Assembly: GCA_003427395.1 (NCBI GenBank)
Contig: BFEA01000326.1
Span: forward strand, 1,084,561-1,108,131
Direction: 5' to 3'
Source: Chara braunii
Taxonomy: Eukaryota > Streptophyta > Charophyceae > Charales > Characeae
Length of the DNA: 23,571 nt
Shown here in pieces: positions 9,617-18,416 of this stretch; within the stretch, counting starts at the first letter, position 1, and each line of letters opens with the position of its first letter. The position numbers were made by a program, and so were the translations under genes. The notes under the pieces are model-generated. The model was not told the origin of the DNA, did not search any database, and was given only the letters and a program-made list of their open reading frames with translations.

Positions 9617-9937
9617 CACCCCTTCCTTTTTTCCTTCTTTTTTTTTTTACAAAAAAAACAAAAAAAACTCGAAACTCGGACCTTTACTCGGTTTATGCGT
9701 GTCATCCTTGCGCAGGGGCCATGCCACCCACACGGCCGATTTCGGGCGCGCGATCTAGTAGATCGGCGCGATCTAGTAGACGCGATCTAGTAGATCGCGC
9801 GGGTCGAAATTGACCACATCACATCAAGGGAGTTAGACCGCATCTATCAAAAGGCGCGAGCCAGTCACGGTCGTAGGGTTTGATCCCTAAATCTTCAAGG
9901 TGATAGTCTGGTAGCGGTACCTACTGGGCTAGCTCCT
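9617..9937 (-). mobile_element. tRNA-derived SINE, minus strand
   Basis: On the minus strand from about 9937 the sequence reads GGAGC then TAGCCCAGTAGG, which fits an RNA polymerase III A box, and about 35 bases further GGGATCAAACCC, which fits a B box apart from minor changes. The acceptor and T stems do not pair properly, so it is not a functional tRNA. Downstream come a body holding the GCGCGATCTAG palindromes and an A-rich tail (plus-strand T tracts about 9621-9660). This head-body-tail order is typical of SINEs, and about 320 bp is a normal length. I found no clear target duplication, so the boundaries are approximate. Confidence 0.65.
9745..9801 (+). repeat. Palindromic GCGCGATCTAGTAGA tandem repeats in the SINE body
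   Basis: The 15-mer core CGCGATCTAGTAGA occurs three times in tandem, at about 9750, 9768 and 9781, with spacers of zero to three bases. The last copy ends as the palindrome GCGCGATCTAGTAGATCGCGC-type arms around a central G. Flanking TTTCGGGC and GGTCGAAAT extend the overall fold. Repeated arms would form a multi-branched hairpin in RNA. Confidence 0.8.
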
Positions 9938-10551
9938 TCTCACATTAGTAGAGGAGCGGCCCTTCTATATGAAGGGCTTTCGGTGTCCAGCAGACCCCCC
10001 CTCCAGCGCCTAGCAGGCTGTGCCTGCTAAGCCCGCTCGATACTGTGGTTGGCAGGCAGGGTTGGCAGCCGATGACCTTAGTAGCTGCCCTACCCAACCG
10101 GCCCTAACGCCATCACCCCCAGTCCTTGGTGCAGAAGCCCCGTGGACCCTAAACTCCCTATCCCCTCTCTTTAGCCCACTTACGTCCAGAATCGTGCGGC
10201 TGTTAAGCCGCGCGATTTTATTATAGGTAGAATAGGTTTAATTCTAACGTTCCCGTTTTTGTGCGTCCCTGTGGCACGCGACAAAAGTGAAGCTTTGTCA
10301 TTCTCATCCGCTTCTTCGGGACTCTACACTCGTCCCGACCAGAATTCAAACTTTTAATCTTTCAGTCATAGGTCAGGTCAGAATAACTTTGGCAACGTCA
10401 GTCTCATCAAGTCTTTCAATCCAACAAGAAGAGTCAGACATCGTCCGACGTTCAAAATCCCCGGGAAATACCCTTGTCAGGGTTTTCGCCTCGACACCGG
10501 TAACTGTTCACTGTTGCACAAATTAGATAAGTTGCTATCCAGCATACATCT
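9938..10551. other. Gene-free stretch with three further strong hairpins
   Basis: Hairpins continue beyond the SINE: 9959-9977 (GCCCTTC/GAAGGGC, five-base loop), 10012-10028 (AGCAGGC/GCCTGCT, three-base loop) and 10191-10216 (eleven-base arms around GTTA with one pair that would be a wobble in RNA). 10217-10551 shows no structure or gene that I can support. Confidence 0.55.
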
Positions 10552-10698
10552 CCACAGGTAACATATTCTATTTTTTATTATTTGGTTGTACGGACTTGTT
10601 GACAACTAACAGACATTTGCAGATAAGACAGTACCTTTCTTACTTCATTGCATTCTATATAAGAGTAATCTAAAAATAGAACTAGTGTTACCTGTAGG
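10552..10698. repeat. Small element with short terminal inverted repeats (candidate)
   Basis: CCACAGGTAACA at 10552-10563 is mirrored by TGTTACCTGTAGG at 10686-10698, giving about 11 paired bases at the ends of a 147-bp AT-rich segment. The size suits a MITE, but I see no target duplication in the flanks and the arms are short, so chance is possible. Confidence 0.35.
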
Positions 10699-10760
10699 AT
10701 TTGACATTAAACAGTCATTTCGTCAAAACAGACATATTATGTTTTTTGAACGAAATCGAA

Positions 10761-10952
10761 ATTGAGTTTTTGGGCAAAAATCCAGTCCAAATTTTTAGCT
10801 CCTGGGGGATCCGGCATTCCCGGAATGCCGGACCCCCTACATGTATCTGGTCTCTGCTTGAGGTCAGATACATCTCGGGGGTCCGACGTTCCAAGAACGT
10901 TGGACCCCTCGGAGCCAAAAATTTTGACCGGATTTCGGCCAAAAAACTCATT
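10761..10952. mobile_element. 192-bp foldback element with nested palindromes
   Basis: The outer arms (10761-10803 and 10910-10952) are inverted copies: GAGTTTTTGGGC and following bases mirror GGCCAAAAAACTC, with several mismatches. Between them sit three further hairpins: 10804-10837 (CCGGCATTCC/GGAATGCCGG inside G/C runs), 10841-10873 (ATGTATCTG/CAGATACAT) and 10878-10908 (GGGGTCC-ACGTTC/GAACGT-GGACCCC). Because of the symmetry, both strands encode similar chance reading frames, and those frames are not genes. A single strand would fold almost completely. This is a MITE/foldback architecture; no transposase is encoded. Confidence 0.75.
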
Positions 10953-11006
10953 AACACAGGATTTGTGAAAACCCAACAGAGTCACAAAAACCAACATTTT
11001 GTATAG

Positions 11007-12065
11007 AGTGAAAAAGTAGAAGTCAAACTTATATTTCCGATATTAAAAAAAAACCCACATTTTCGACCACTTTACAAAAGTCAAGGCAAAAAATCAAACA
11101 AACAGTCGAGTGATCCTCAAGATGTGGAGGAAAACTNTTTCTTGCAAAGATCCTGTTATAGGACTATAAGTCATTCTCAATAGACTTGCAAAAAAACAGA
11201 GTTCCAATAAAATAAACTCGAAAGTTGTTAAAACACAGTTTTAGTGAATTCTGGCGTATAGGACTATATGCCGTTTTCAACATTTATAGACTCTAAAAAG
11301 CAATTTGGAAGTTGACAGTAATTTTTATCAAAACATATATGTTATGTAAAATAATAGCACAAACAACTTTTGTCACGGAGACATCTTCAAATTCTTAGTC
11401 AAATGCAAGTTAAAAATAAAAAATAAAAACAAAAGAAATAAAAATAAAAATAAAATTAAAAAAAAGGAAGTTCGTCCACAGATGGGAGAACATGTTATGG
11501 AGAACGTATTAAGTACTATTAACAAACAAGATAACACGTTCGCACGTTCGCCAAACCCTCGAACATGTTTGTCGTGGTACATAACTTATAGAACTATACA
11601 CATGATCTTTTGAGATAATAAAAAACGTGCATATTTCAATTTATAAATATACGATGCTCCGCCTAGTAATGATTTACTATGGAAAATTTTGCTTTTTTCC
11701 TCACCACTTCCAGTGGTTCTCAAAAGTATTTTTTTATTTTTTTTTTGTGTTTTTTTACTTTGCGAAGAATTTTGCTCCTGTAGAAGGTCTAAAAACCGTA
11801 CTCTCATAATCCTAAATAATTTTATTCAAACCCAATTTTATTTTTTTTTGGGTTTTCACGAACCGTATGTTCATTGCCAATTTCAATTTGGTTCAAAAAA
11901 TATAATATATCGGTTTCGACAAAGTTGTCGTTATTAGTTGTCATTGACCACTTGACTGTTTCTCTCCTGGCTGACCAAATATAGTTGTATATCACACTTG
12001 GTTGGGTGTCAAGCTGAGGTAGGATTCAATGTGGATTCTAGCTTAGATCACACACATTGTAGCTC
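11007..12065. other. AT-rich gene-free stretch
   Basis: The sequence is AT-rich with one N at 11137. A diverged unit with TATAGGACTATA recurs near 11157 and 11261 (about 105 bp apart), with a weaker echo near 11586. Open frames here are low-complexity Lys/Phe-rich products of A and T runs. A small hairpin CCACTTCCAGTGG lies near 11706. The last 120 bases may already be retrotransposon leader; the insertion boundary cannot be fixed by eye. Confidence 0.45.
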
Positions 12066-12251
12066 ATGAGTGATGCAAGCAGTAGTGGGGAGGAGGAAAA
12101 AATAGTTGAACCCCTTAGAGTTACATGTAAAACAGCTCTCAGTCGTCCGATCACTTTTCATGAGTTAGCTCCAGAAGAGTTGGTTGAACTACCGGCGGAC
12201 GAGAGTCAAATTCTAGTTGCACTGCAGGCTCCTTGTGACCTCGTCCAATGA
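12066..12251 (+). pseudogene. Possible N-terminal gag leader ORF, 61 residues
   Basis: The ATG at 12066 opens a 61-residue, acidic, serine-rich frame (MSDASSSGEEEK at the start) that ends at a TGA at 12249-12251. It lies directly upstream of recognisable gag sequence on the same strand, so it is probably the degraded start of gag. I see no domain in it. It could equally be a chance frame in the leader. Confidence 0.35.
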
Positions 12252-12532
12252 TGAGGCAACCTTAGTATGTTGTACCTCCCCATTCGGTTGCGAGTCCCAC
12301 AGTGATGTCGTCGCCGGTAGGGCCCTCTTTGTCTCCTATGTTTGGCATACCCCCTCCATGTGGTTTGGTAGCAACAAGTAGTCTGGTCCTTAGAGCTTCT
12401 TCATAACCATTAACGATGGTGGCAGCTACAATGCCATCGTCAGGACAACCTCAGGTTAGCATACAACAACCTGTCTCAGTGGCTATGCAGCCATTGCGAT
12501 AATCACTTGGGCAAATCCAACCCACGTAGTGG

Positions 12533-13421
12533 ATGCCCAAGATCCCCTTGCTGAGTCCTAAGCCCTTCTCTAGCGACAAAACGAAGGATGAGGACTTGGA
12601 TACCTGGGTGAGGATTGTGCCTAGCAGGAAGTTATTGTCGCCCCCTCCTTTTTAAAGGGATCGACAACACGGTGGTTAAACGGGTTCGTTCAACAACAGG
12701 GCTATGGCCAGAACTTCGATGATTGGGCCCAGCCCCAGACATTGGAAAATTCATACGGACTGTGTACAATAGGTGGCATGACCCTCAAGGGGCTCAGAAC
12801 TTCAGAAGGCCACTAACGCGATCAACAGCCTTTGTTCCAAAAGGTACTGAACTGTACGCGAGGTCACATACGCCGTAGAACGTCTGATCGTAGTACCTGG
12901 TGTGCACTACGACCCGCAGGTGCTCCGCACAGATTATTTGATATGTCTGCCTACAGATGTCAAAAATAAATTAGTGGACGAGGCCAACATCCATGTCCAT
13001 AGCTTCACTACGTTCAATAAGAAAGCCTTAGATATAGAGGCTTAGCTTGGATCTGTGCATCAAGGTCGGGAAGATGGTAGGAAGAAGAGACTTCCCCAAG
13101 ACTGGGAGAAGAAAGACCAACTCATGTTCATCAACCATGATGGTCAGGCAACTAACATTGGCAACTTCCCAGAATATGGGGATGAGACAGAGCAGGATGG
13201 GGCCAACGGGACTTCGGATGGAGGAGTCGTGACACCCATCAAATAGAAGGCTAGGGGGACCAGGAAGCAGAAGGTAGGCCTAAGGCCGGTCAAAGGGTCA
13301 GGGCAACCAAGGAACACCCCCATGGGCAAAACTTGGTTTAGATTACGAGGTGTGGAGGGACTGAGTTGCTAGGGGCACTTGTATGAACTGTGGCAACTAT
13401 GGCCACACATCCAGAACTTGT
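12533..13421 (+). pseudogene. gag: Ty3/gypsy gag remnant with zinc knuckle, frameshifted
   Basis: Gag normally forms the particle and packages element RNA. Its pieces appear in successive frames: 12533-12655 (SPKPFSSDKTKDEDLDTWVR), about 12670-12735 (RWLNGFVQQQGYGQNFDDW), 12738 onward (DIGKFIRTVYNRWHDPQG), 12860-13045 (ending ALDIEA and a TAG) and 13055-13246. The zinc knuckle at 13380-13421 is intact as C-x2-C-x4-H-x4-C (CMNCGNYGHTSRTC). The WLNG and CCHC features fit gypsy-type gag. At least four frame changes and several stops make it non-functional. The basic stretch around GREDGRKKR precedes the knuckle, as expected for a nucleic-acid-binding region. Confidence 0.85.
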
Positions 13422-13561
13422 CGAGGTGATAAGGTCACAACGAAGGTAGGCTCTCCAACAGTGGTGGGCTTACCTTCGAACCCTGGTGGTGCTTCTGTGA
13501 GCACTTCGCAGGGAAACACCCCGGGTCAGTAGGAGTGCTAGCCGCTCTTACTCGTGCTTAA

Positions 13562-14236
13562 GTGGTAACATTGTCTTCCCCACTTCTGGCGTTGGCCAAG
13601 GTTAGTGACACATTCGTCGCCCCGCAGACACATTCAGACCCACCGATGCTCTGTTCGAGAGATGTGTCTAATTCCCTAGAAGAGTTACACACTAAGTGGT
13701 CAGGGAAGGACCCCAGAGGCTCCTGGGCGATGATAAATAAAGGTCCTAGGGGTGAACATTTTGTGGTAGAGGTTGATGTAGGTGGCCGCAAAGTGGGTGC
13801 CTTTGCAGACATAGGCTCTACATTGAACTTCATCAGTCGGGTTTGTGTGGACAGGCCGCGCTTAGGGGACCAAGTGCAGCGGCTTAGCAGATATGTAGCA
13901 TCAACGCTAGCCAACAAGCACTGCATGGTTGTACAAGACTATGTCAAGGACGTAGTATGTACCTTTTCCTATGGAGAAGGTGAATTGAGACATAAAATTT
14001 CATTCCTAGTCAGTGACGAGCTGTCATTCGACATGTTACTAGACATGTACTACCTCGAGGTTGCACAACATCAATTTGATTGGGATAGAAAGGTGATGAT
14101 TCACAAGCTGCCAAATGGTAGGACCGTTAGGCTGCAAATGTTCAAGGCTAGAAATCTAGTGGAAAACTACGGTTGCATGTGTGCGTCGTCCTTCTATAAC
14201 TATTATAAGCAGAATCACGAGGAGGGCATGTATTGA
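13562..14236 (+). pseudogene. pol: Retrotransposon aspartic protease region (DIG instead of DTG)
   Basis: This open frame of 224 codons carries the retropepsin fold signature: FVVEVDVGGRKVGAFADIGS, then LNFIS, with the catalytic Asp at about residue 83 (codon 13808-13810). The conserved DTG is DIG here. The Thr normally stabilises the active site by hydrogen bonding, so activity is probably lost. The rest (a VSDELSFDMLLDMYYLE segment) resembles the ILGMDWL-type motif region in a decayed form. The frame starts after a stop and has no ATG at its head, as expected within a polyprotein. It follows the zinc knuckle and precedes reverse transcriptase in the usual order. Confidence 0.8.
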
Positions 14237-14332
14237 GTCTTTGTCTCTTAGAAAGGGGAGACCGTAAAATCACCCTCAGAGATAGAAGCAGTCGTCACCC
14301 ACTATTCATACCGTTTTTAGGAGTCCACACAC

Positions 14333-15100
14333 ATGGTGGAAAGGGAGGTTGCCCACGTGATAGAAGTCGTCCCTGGTAGAAAAGTACCTAGAGGACGAAT
14401 CTATAGGATGTCTCCTACGAAGTTGGATGAGCTTCGCCGCCAGCTCAAAGAGCTCACAGAGAAGGGATGGATTCGACCTAGTACCTCCCCTTACGGCGCT
14501 GCAATTTTATTCGTTCCTAGAAGGGAGGTACCTTAAGGATGTGCATTGACTATAGGGGCCTAAATGCCATCACCGTAAGGAACGCAGAGCCCCTACCCCG
14601 CATTGACGACCTACCGGATAGAATGCAGCGATGTTTGTACTTTATTAAGATAGATCTAAAGTCCGGATGCCATCAGACCTTAGGATCAGCACAAAACTCA
14701 TTTCAAAACCAGGTACGGTCTGTACCAGTTTGTGGTGATGCTTTTTGGCCTATGCAATGCACCTGGAACATTCGAGCACGCAATGAATATAATTTTTCAT
14801 GATTACTTAGACAAGTTTATCGTCATGTACCTCGACGATATTCTTATTTTAGTAAGACTGTAGAGGAGCACGCTAAGCACTTGAAAATAGTGCTAGGTCT
14901 CCTAAGACAGCACTTGTACAAGGTCAACTAGGATACGAGACTGACCCAGACCTCAGACTGTTACTGAGGTCCGATCATTTTTGAGGATGACGGGCTATTA
15001 TCGTTCATTCATTAAAAACTATAGTACTATAGCTTTCCCCTTTACAGATCTAACTCGCCTTGACACCCCTTGGGAGTGAACCGAAAAGTGTGAAGCAATC
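14333..15100 (+). pseudogene. pol: Reverse transcriptase, broken
   Basis: The domain is spread over several frames. 14333-14536 gives the N-terminal part (SPTKLDELRRQLKELTEKGW, then IRPSTSPYGAAILFV). After a TAA at 14534-14536 and a shift of reading frame, 14539-14690 gives CIDYRGLNAITVRN and FIKIDLKSGCHQ with the first catalytic Asp (codon 14653-14655). A frameshift follows, and then FGLCNAPGTFEHAMN and the catalytic YLDD box at 14828-14839. The segment after YLDD (VEEHAKHLKIVL) is followed by an apparent deletion before LRSFLRMTGYYRSF, the connection to RNase H. The motifs are clear gypsy-type; stops and shifts preclude function. Confidence 0.9.
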
Positions 15101-15109
15101 TTCAAGAAA

Positions 15110-15721
15110 TTGAAGTATGCTTTGACACACTACGAAGTCCTTAAACTTTCGGACCCTGAGCAGCCATTTGTAGTGACCACAGACGCCGACCAATATGGCA
15201 TAGATGTGGTCCTTGCACAAAGGGAAGAGAAAAAGTTGAGGCCAATCGAGTACATGAGCAAAAAGATGTCATCCCAAAAGCTAGCAAAGTCTACATATGC
15301 GCGTGAGCTCTATGCCCTCTATAGAGCGCTGGTCAATTGGAGACACTATCTCCTCATCAGATTCTTCTACTTGAGATCTGACCACGAGACTTTGCGCTGG
15401 ATCAAAACCCAGCCTATACTCTCTGATGCACTCAAAAGGTGGATTCAAGTGATAGACATGTATAACTATCAACTTGACCTAATAAAGGGAGAGTACAACA
15501 AGGTGGTTGACGCGCTATCACGAAGGGCATATTATCTGGGCGCGCTAGTAACCGAGTTTGGCATATCTGACGATGTAACTCAATTCTTGGTGGAGACCTA
15601 TCAACAAGATTCAGTAATGTCTGAGATCATTCGTAAATTTCAAGCGAAAGATAAGCTAACTTCCGACGAATTTACGATGGTAGATGGCTTGCTGTTTCTT
15701 GAGAAGGCAGAAAATTTTTAA
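15110..15721 (+). pseudogene. pol: RNase H domain and start of integrase linker
   Basis: This open frame of 203 codons has the RNase H acidic residues in place: TTDADQYGIDVVLAQ (Asp at about residue 25), YARELYALY (Glu at about 66), LRSDHETLRW (Asp at about 91) and VVDALSRR. RNase H removes the RNA strand during reverse transcription. This is the best-preserved part of pol; the active-site residues are all present. The frame ends in TAA at 15719-15721, where the integrase N-terminus should continue, and the next integrase piece is in another frame. Confidence 0.88.
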
Positions 15722-16626
15722 ATTGTGTCCTAGATAAAGAGTCTCTTCGTAGTTTATTTTTAGGAGAGTGTCTTGATACAACTGGCCAGTTCGGCTATAA
15801 AAAGATGTTGGTTAACTTAGTGCAGAGATTTTGGTGGCCTTCTATGATGCATGATGCCAAGAGGTACGTTGAAACCTGCCACATTTGCCAACGGGACAAA
15901 CCTAGGACTCAGGCTCCACTTGGGCTTATCAAGCCCTTGCCGATTCCTGAAGGTCCTGGTCAGAATGTGTCCATGGACTTCATGAATACTCTTATGACCA
16001 GAAGGTCTGAGAAAAGACTCATCTTCGTTATAGTAGACCCTTTTTCCAAGTATGCAAGACTAATCGCTATGCCAGAGACTGCTAAAACTGACTACGTCAT
16101 GAGATTGCTTATGGATAACTGGGTACGAGACTTTGGCTTGCCCAAGTCTATCGTCAACAACCGAGATGTTTGCTTCACAAGCGAACCGTGGCAAAACACG
16201 GCCCAACAAATGGGAACCAGACTACAGATGACGTCAAGGAATCACCCTGAGTCAAACAGACAAGCGAAAGAGATGAACAGAGAAGTGCAACACCTACTAA
16301 GGCATTAAATCAACCCAAGTCAGGAAGAATGGGACGAGAAATTGTCTCTCGTCGCCAGCCTGTACAATAACGTTGTGCACAACATTACAAGAATGACTCC
16401 CAACCAACTACATCTTGGTTGGAAGCCTCGGACCGCCTTAGATTTCCTATTACCAGAAACTCAGCCATCTGCACCACCTGGCAGCATAGAGTTCACTGTC
16501 AAGTATGAACAGATGCTGATACAGGTTGTAGAGCACATGAAAAAAACTCAAGATGCCATGGTGACATCCAAGAACAAGCACAGACGGCCATCTCAGTTTA
16601 AGGTAGGAGAACGGGTCTGGGTCTAA
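15722..16626 (+). pseudogene. pol: Integrase zinc-binding and catalytic core, degraded
   Basis: Integrase inserts the element's DNA. The N-terminal HHCC finger has CHICQRDKP, but its histidine part reads LDTTGQFGYKK, with Gln where a His is expected. In the core the first Asp is kept (SMDFMNTL). The SDRD-type motif reads NNRD, so the second catalytic Asp is Asn. The HPETNGQAE-type motif reads HPESNRQAKEMNR, so the Glu appears to be Lys. A TAA at 16306-16308 splits the frame, which resumes as VASLYNNVVHNITRMTPNQL, a typical post-core motif. KVGERVWV marks the start of the C-terminal domain, followed by a TAA at 16624-16626. Confidence 0.88.
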
Positions 16627-17111
16627 TCATCTGAACTGGGACAGGAATTGGGAATCTCTGGAAGTTAATGCCACAGTACTTCTGTCCGTGGGAGGTCCTA
16701 GACATAGTGGGGGATCAGATAGACGGGCCTTCTTATGTGATTCACATCCCACCTCACTTACGTACACACCCAGTTTTTCAGGCCTCAAAGCTGGCACCTT
16801 TCGCAGAGACTGCACAGCTTCCCTCCAGACGGTCAATCCTGCCCCCAACCATGAATGGTGAAGTCGACATCGACGGAATTGTGGAGCATCAAATGATGCC
16901 AGTGCCTAAATCGTGGGGCAGAGGCCGCCCTCCCAAGCTGAGAATGCAATATTATGTCAGATTCAGACACGATCTTGATCCCAACAAAGATCGGTGGTTC
17001 ACCAGAGAAGAACTCCTGCAAACAGCACCTCAAGTGATTGCAGGCTATGAAAGAGAACTCAAGGGAAAATGCCTGCAGATTAGAAGACTTCTTAGAGGAC
17101 TGTCGAAGTAA
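16627..17111 (+). pseudogene. pol: Integrase C-terminal GPY/F module and chromodomain
   Basis: From about 16660 the frame encodes the C-terminal module: PQYFCPWEVLDIVGDQIDGP, then YVIHIPPHLRTHPVFQASKL. The GPF core motif appears as CPW. From about 16863 to 17060 (residues about 66-131 from 16668) a chromodomain-like segment follows: VDIDGIVEH, then QYYVRFRH, DRWFTREEL, AP, VI, YERE. Chromodomains guide integration towards chromatin marks in chromoviruses. Two aromatic-cage positions seem changed (Asp for the first aromatic, Phe in place of Trp in the WKGY-type motif), as in group II-like or decayed domains. The TAA at 17109-17111 abuts the polypurine tract. Confidence 0.82.
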
Positions 17112-17123
17112 AGGAGGAGGGAA
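17109..17123 (+). other. Polypurine tract
   Basis: TAAAGGAGGAGGGAA lies directly before the TG that begins the 3' LTR. Purine-rich tracts here prime plus-strand DNA synthesis in LTR retrotransposons. The pol stop codon overlaps its first bases. Confidence 0.8.
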
Positions 17124-18073
17124 TGCGAGGATCTGGGTCCTCGGCAGGCCTAAGGGGCCCCTGTTACAGATGTGCCCGCCCTAAGTGAAGGCGTGCCTAA
17201 CAAATCTCAAGAGGCCCAATGATGTCAATTTCGTATTTGGGGTCCAGGCAGTTGTGACGCGCCAGTTGGTTGAGGGAAACACAGGCCGAGCAGCAAAGAT
17301 ATTCCACGGCCTTCCAGGCCTTTCCGGAAATGCAGGCCCTGGGCAAGAATAGCAGCCTCATACACAGACAGTTGGGAGGCCCAACAGCTGCAACAGAGGC
17401 ACAGCCTCCTGGGGCCTACCGGAAGCTTCTGGGGAGAGGCCCAGGCCAGTCAGGCTGCCGGAGCAGGCAGGCTCTTTCCATATAGGAAAGAGCTCGCTGC
17501 CTGGGCTCTCATTCAGGCACTTGCCAGATGATGCAGCAGCGCTGCTGGAGCATTTGCTCGCGGGCTGCTGAGCGCTAAGGACAAGTTGCTGTGCGCGTGC
17601 GGGGCGCTGCTGAGGGCAGCACCATAGCCTAGCCTCCATAGCTGGCTGAGGCTTGGACTACAGTGAGGCGCAGGGGTGGTCTTCGGGTGTTCAGAGGGAA
17701 GACATGGGTGTAAGTCAGGGGAGAGAGAGAAGGATGATGATGATGACGATGTAAGGGCACATACCTGGTATTGGCGATGCTCTGCATTGGGCGACATCTT
17801 CAAGTACTTCGTTGGCTGCTGACGTTAGTAGGCAGACAGTAGCTGTGTGGGAAGTAGGCTGGGCGCCGAGTGCCAAGTAGGTAGAAGGGACTGGACTCTT
17901 ATGTTGGTGGTGGCGAGAGCAAGCTCTCATGGACATTGGTTTTCAGTGTTATGGATCTCCATTGGTGTTATATTGGTGCATTGCTGCTTTCTGGGCACCG
18001 AGATATTATCTGGCTTTCAATGTGATTGTGCATTCTGGATATTGTCATCTGGATGTTGCTCATTTTCCTTGCA
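17124..18073 (+). mobile_element. 3' LTR, complete, 950 bp
   Basis: It begins TGCGAGG just after the polypurine tract and ends TTGCA at 18073, so it has the canonical TG...CA ends. From 17201 it aligns with 2067-2975. Its first 77 bases are present only here. A GAT microsatellite at 17732-17752 is shorter than in the 5' copy and interrupted. The many differences between the copies point to an old insertion. Open frames within it are not genes. Confidence 0.88.
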
Positions 18074-18416
18074 TTTTTTTTTTCTCTTTATTTTGTTGTT
18101 TCTTTTTTTTTTCTTTTTTTCGTTTTTTTCTTTTTTTTCTTTTTTTCTTTTTTTCTTGTACAGTTTGCGAGTATTAGCGCAATCGGTTTTGCAGAAACCT
18201 AACTAATCACAACTGCGGCTTGCAAAACACATGAGGCAAGTGAGCTCATCATGACTTTCACCAATGGCATTGTCTCATAGAAACCAATCTTCTTCTTCTT
18301 CTTCTTCTTCTTCTTCTTCTTTTTTTTTTTTTTTTTTTTTTTTTATTGTTACAACTTACAAGAAACGAAACAGGACATTTAGAGGGCTGGACAACACCAA
18401 ACAGGTAGCAGACTCC
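18074..18416. repeat. T-rich tract and (TCT)n-poly(T) microsatellite, no gene
   Basis: 18074-18157 is almost pure pyrimidine, mostly T runs broken by single C or G. 18288-18320 is (TCT)11, passing into a T run to 18344. The 3' LTR ends exactly at the first T tract, so the target duplication cannot be read. Confidence 0.8.

Larger units (their letters stand above)
2067..18073 (+). mobile_element. Decayed Ty3/gypsy chromovirus carrying a large internal insertion
   Basis: Two same-orientation, diverged LTR copies (2067-2975 and 17124-18073) flank a primer-binding site, a gag-pol ending in a chromodomain (12066-17111) and a polypurine tract. The internal region is about 14.1 kb, whereas chromovirus interiors are usually about 5-6 kb. 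Roughly 9 kb between the primer site and gag has no retrotransposon coding and holds unrelated elements. The simplest reading is an old element enlarged by nested insertions and truncated at its outer left edge. Alternatively the two LTRs belong to different copies of one family. No target duplication can be checked, because the left edge is lost and the right flank is a T tract. Confidence 0.7.

Noticed and set aside
9860-9940. Functional tRNA gene on the minus strand
   Set aside because: A and B boxes are present, but the T-stem pairs at only about three positions and the acceptor arms do not pair. A SINE head fits better.
10715-11006. Similar 80-100 codon ORFs on both strands
   Set aside because: They mirror each other because the DNA is an inverted repeat.
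17847-18206. 119-codon Phe-rich ORF
   Set aside because: It is the translation of LTR end plus T tract; the hydrophobic run is not a real membrane segment.
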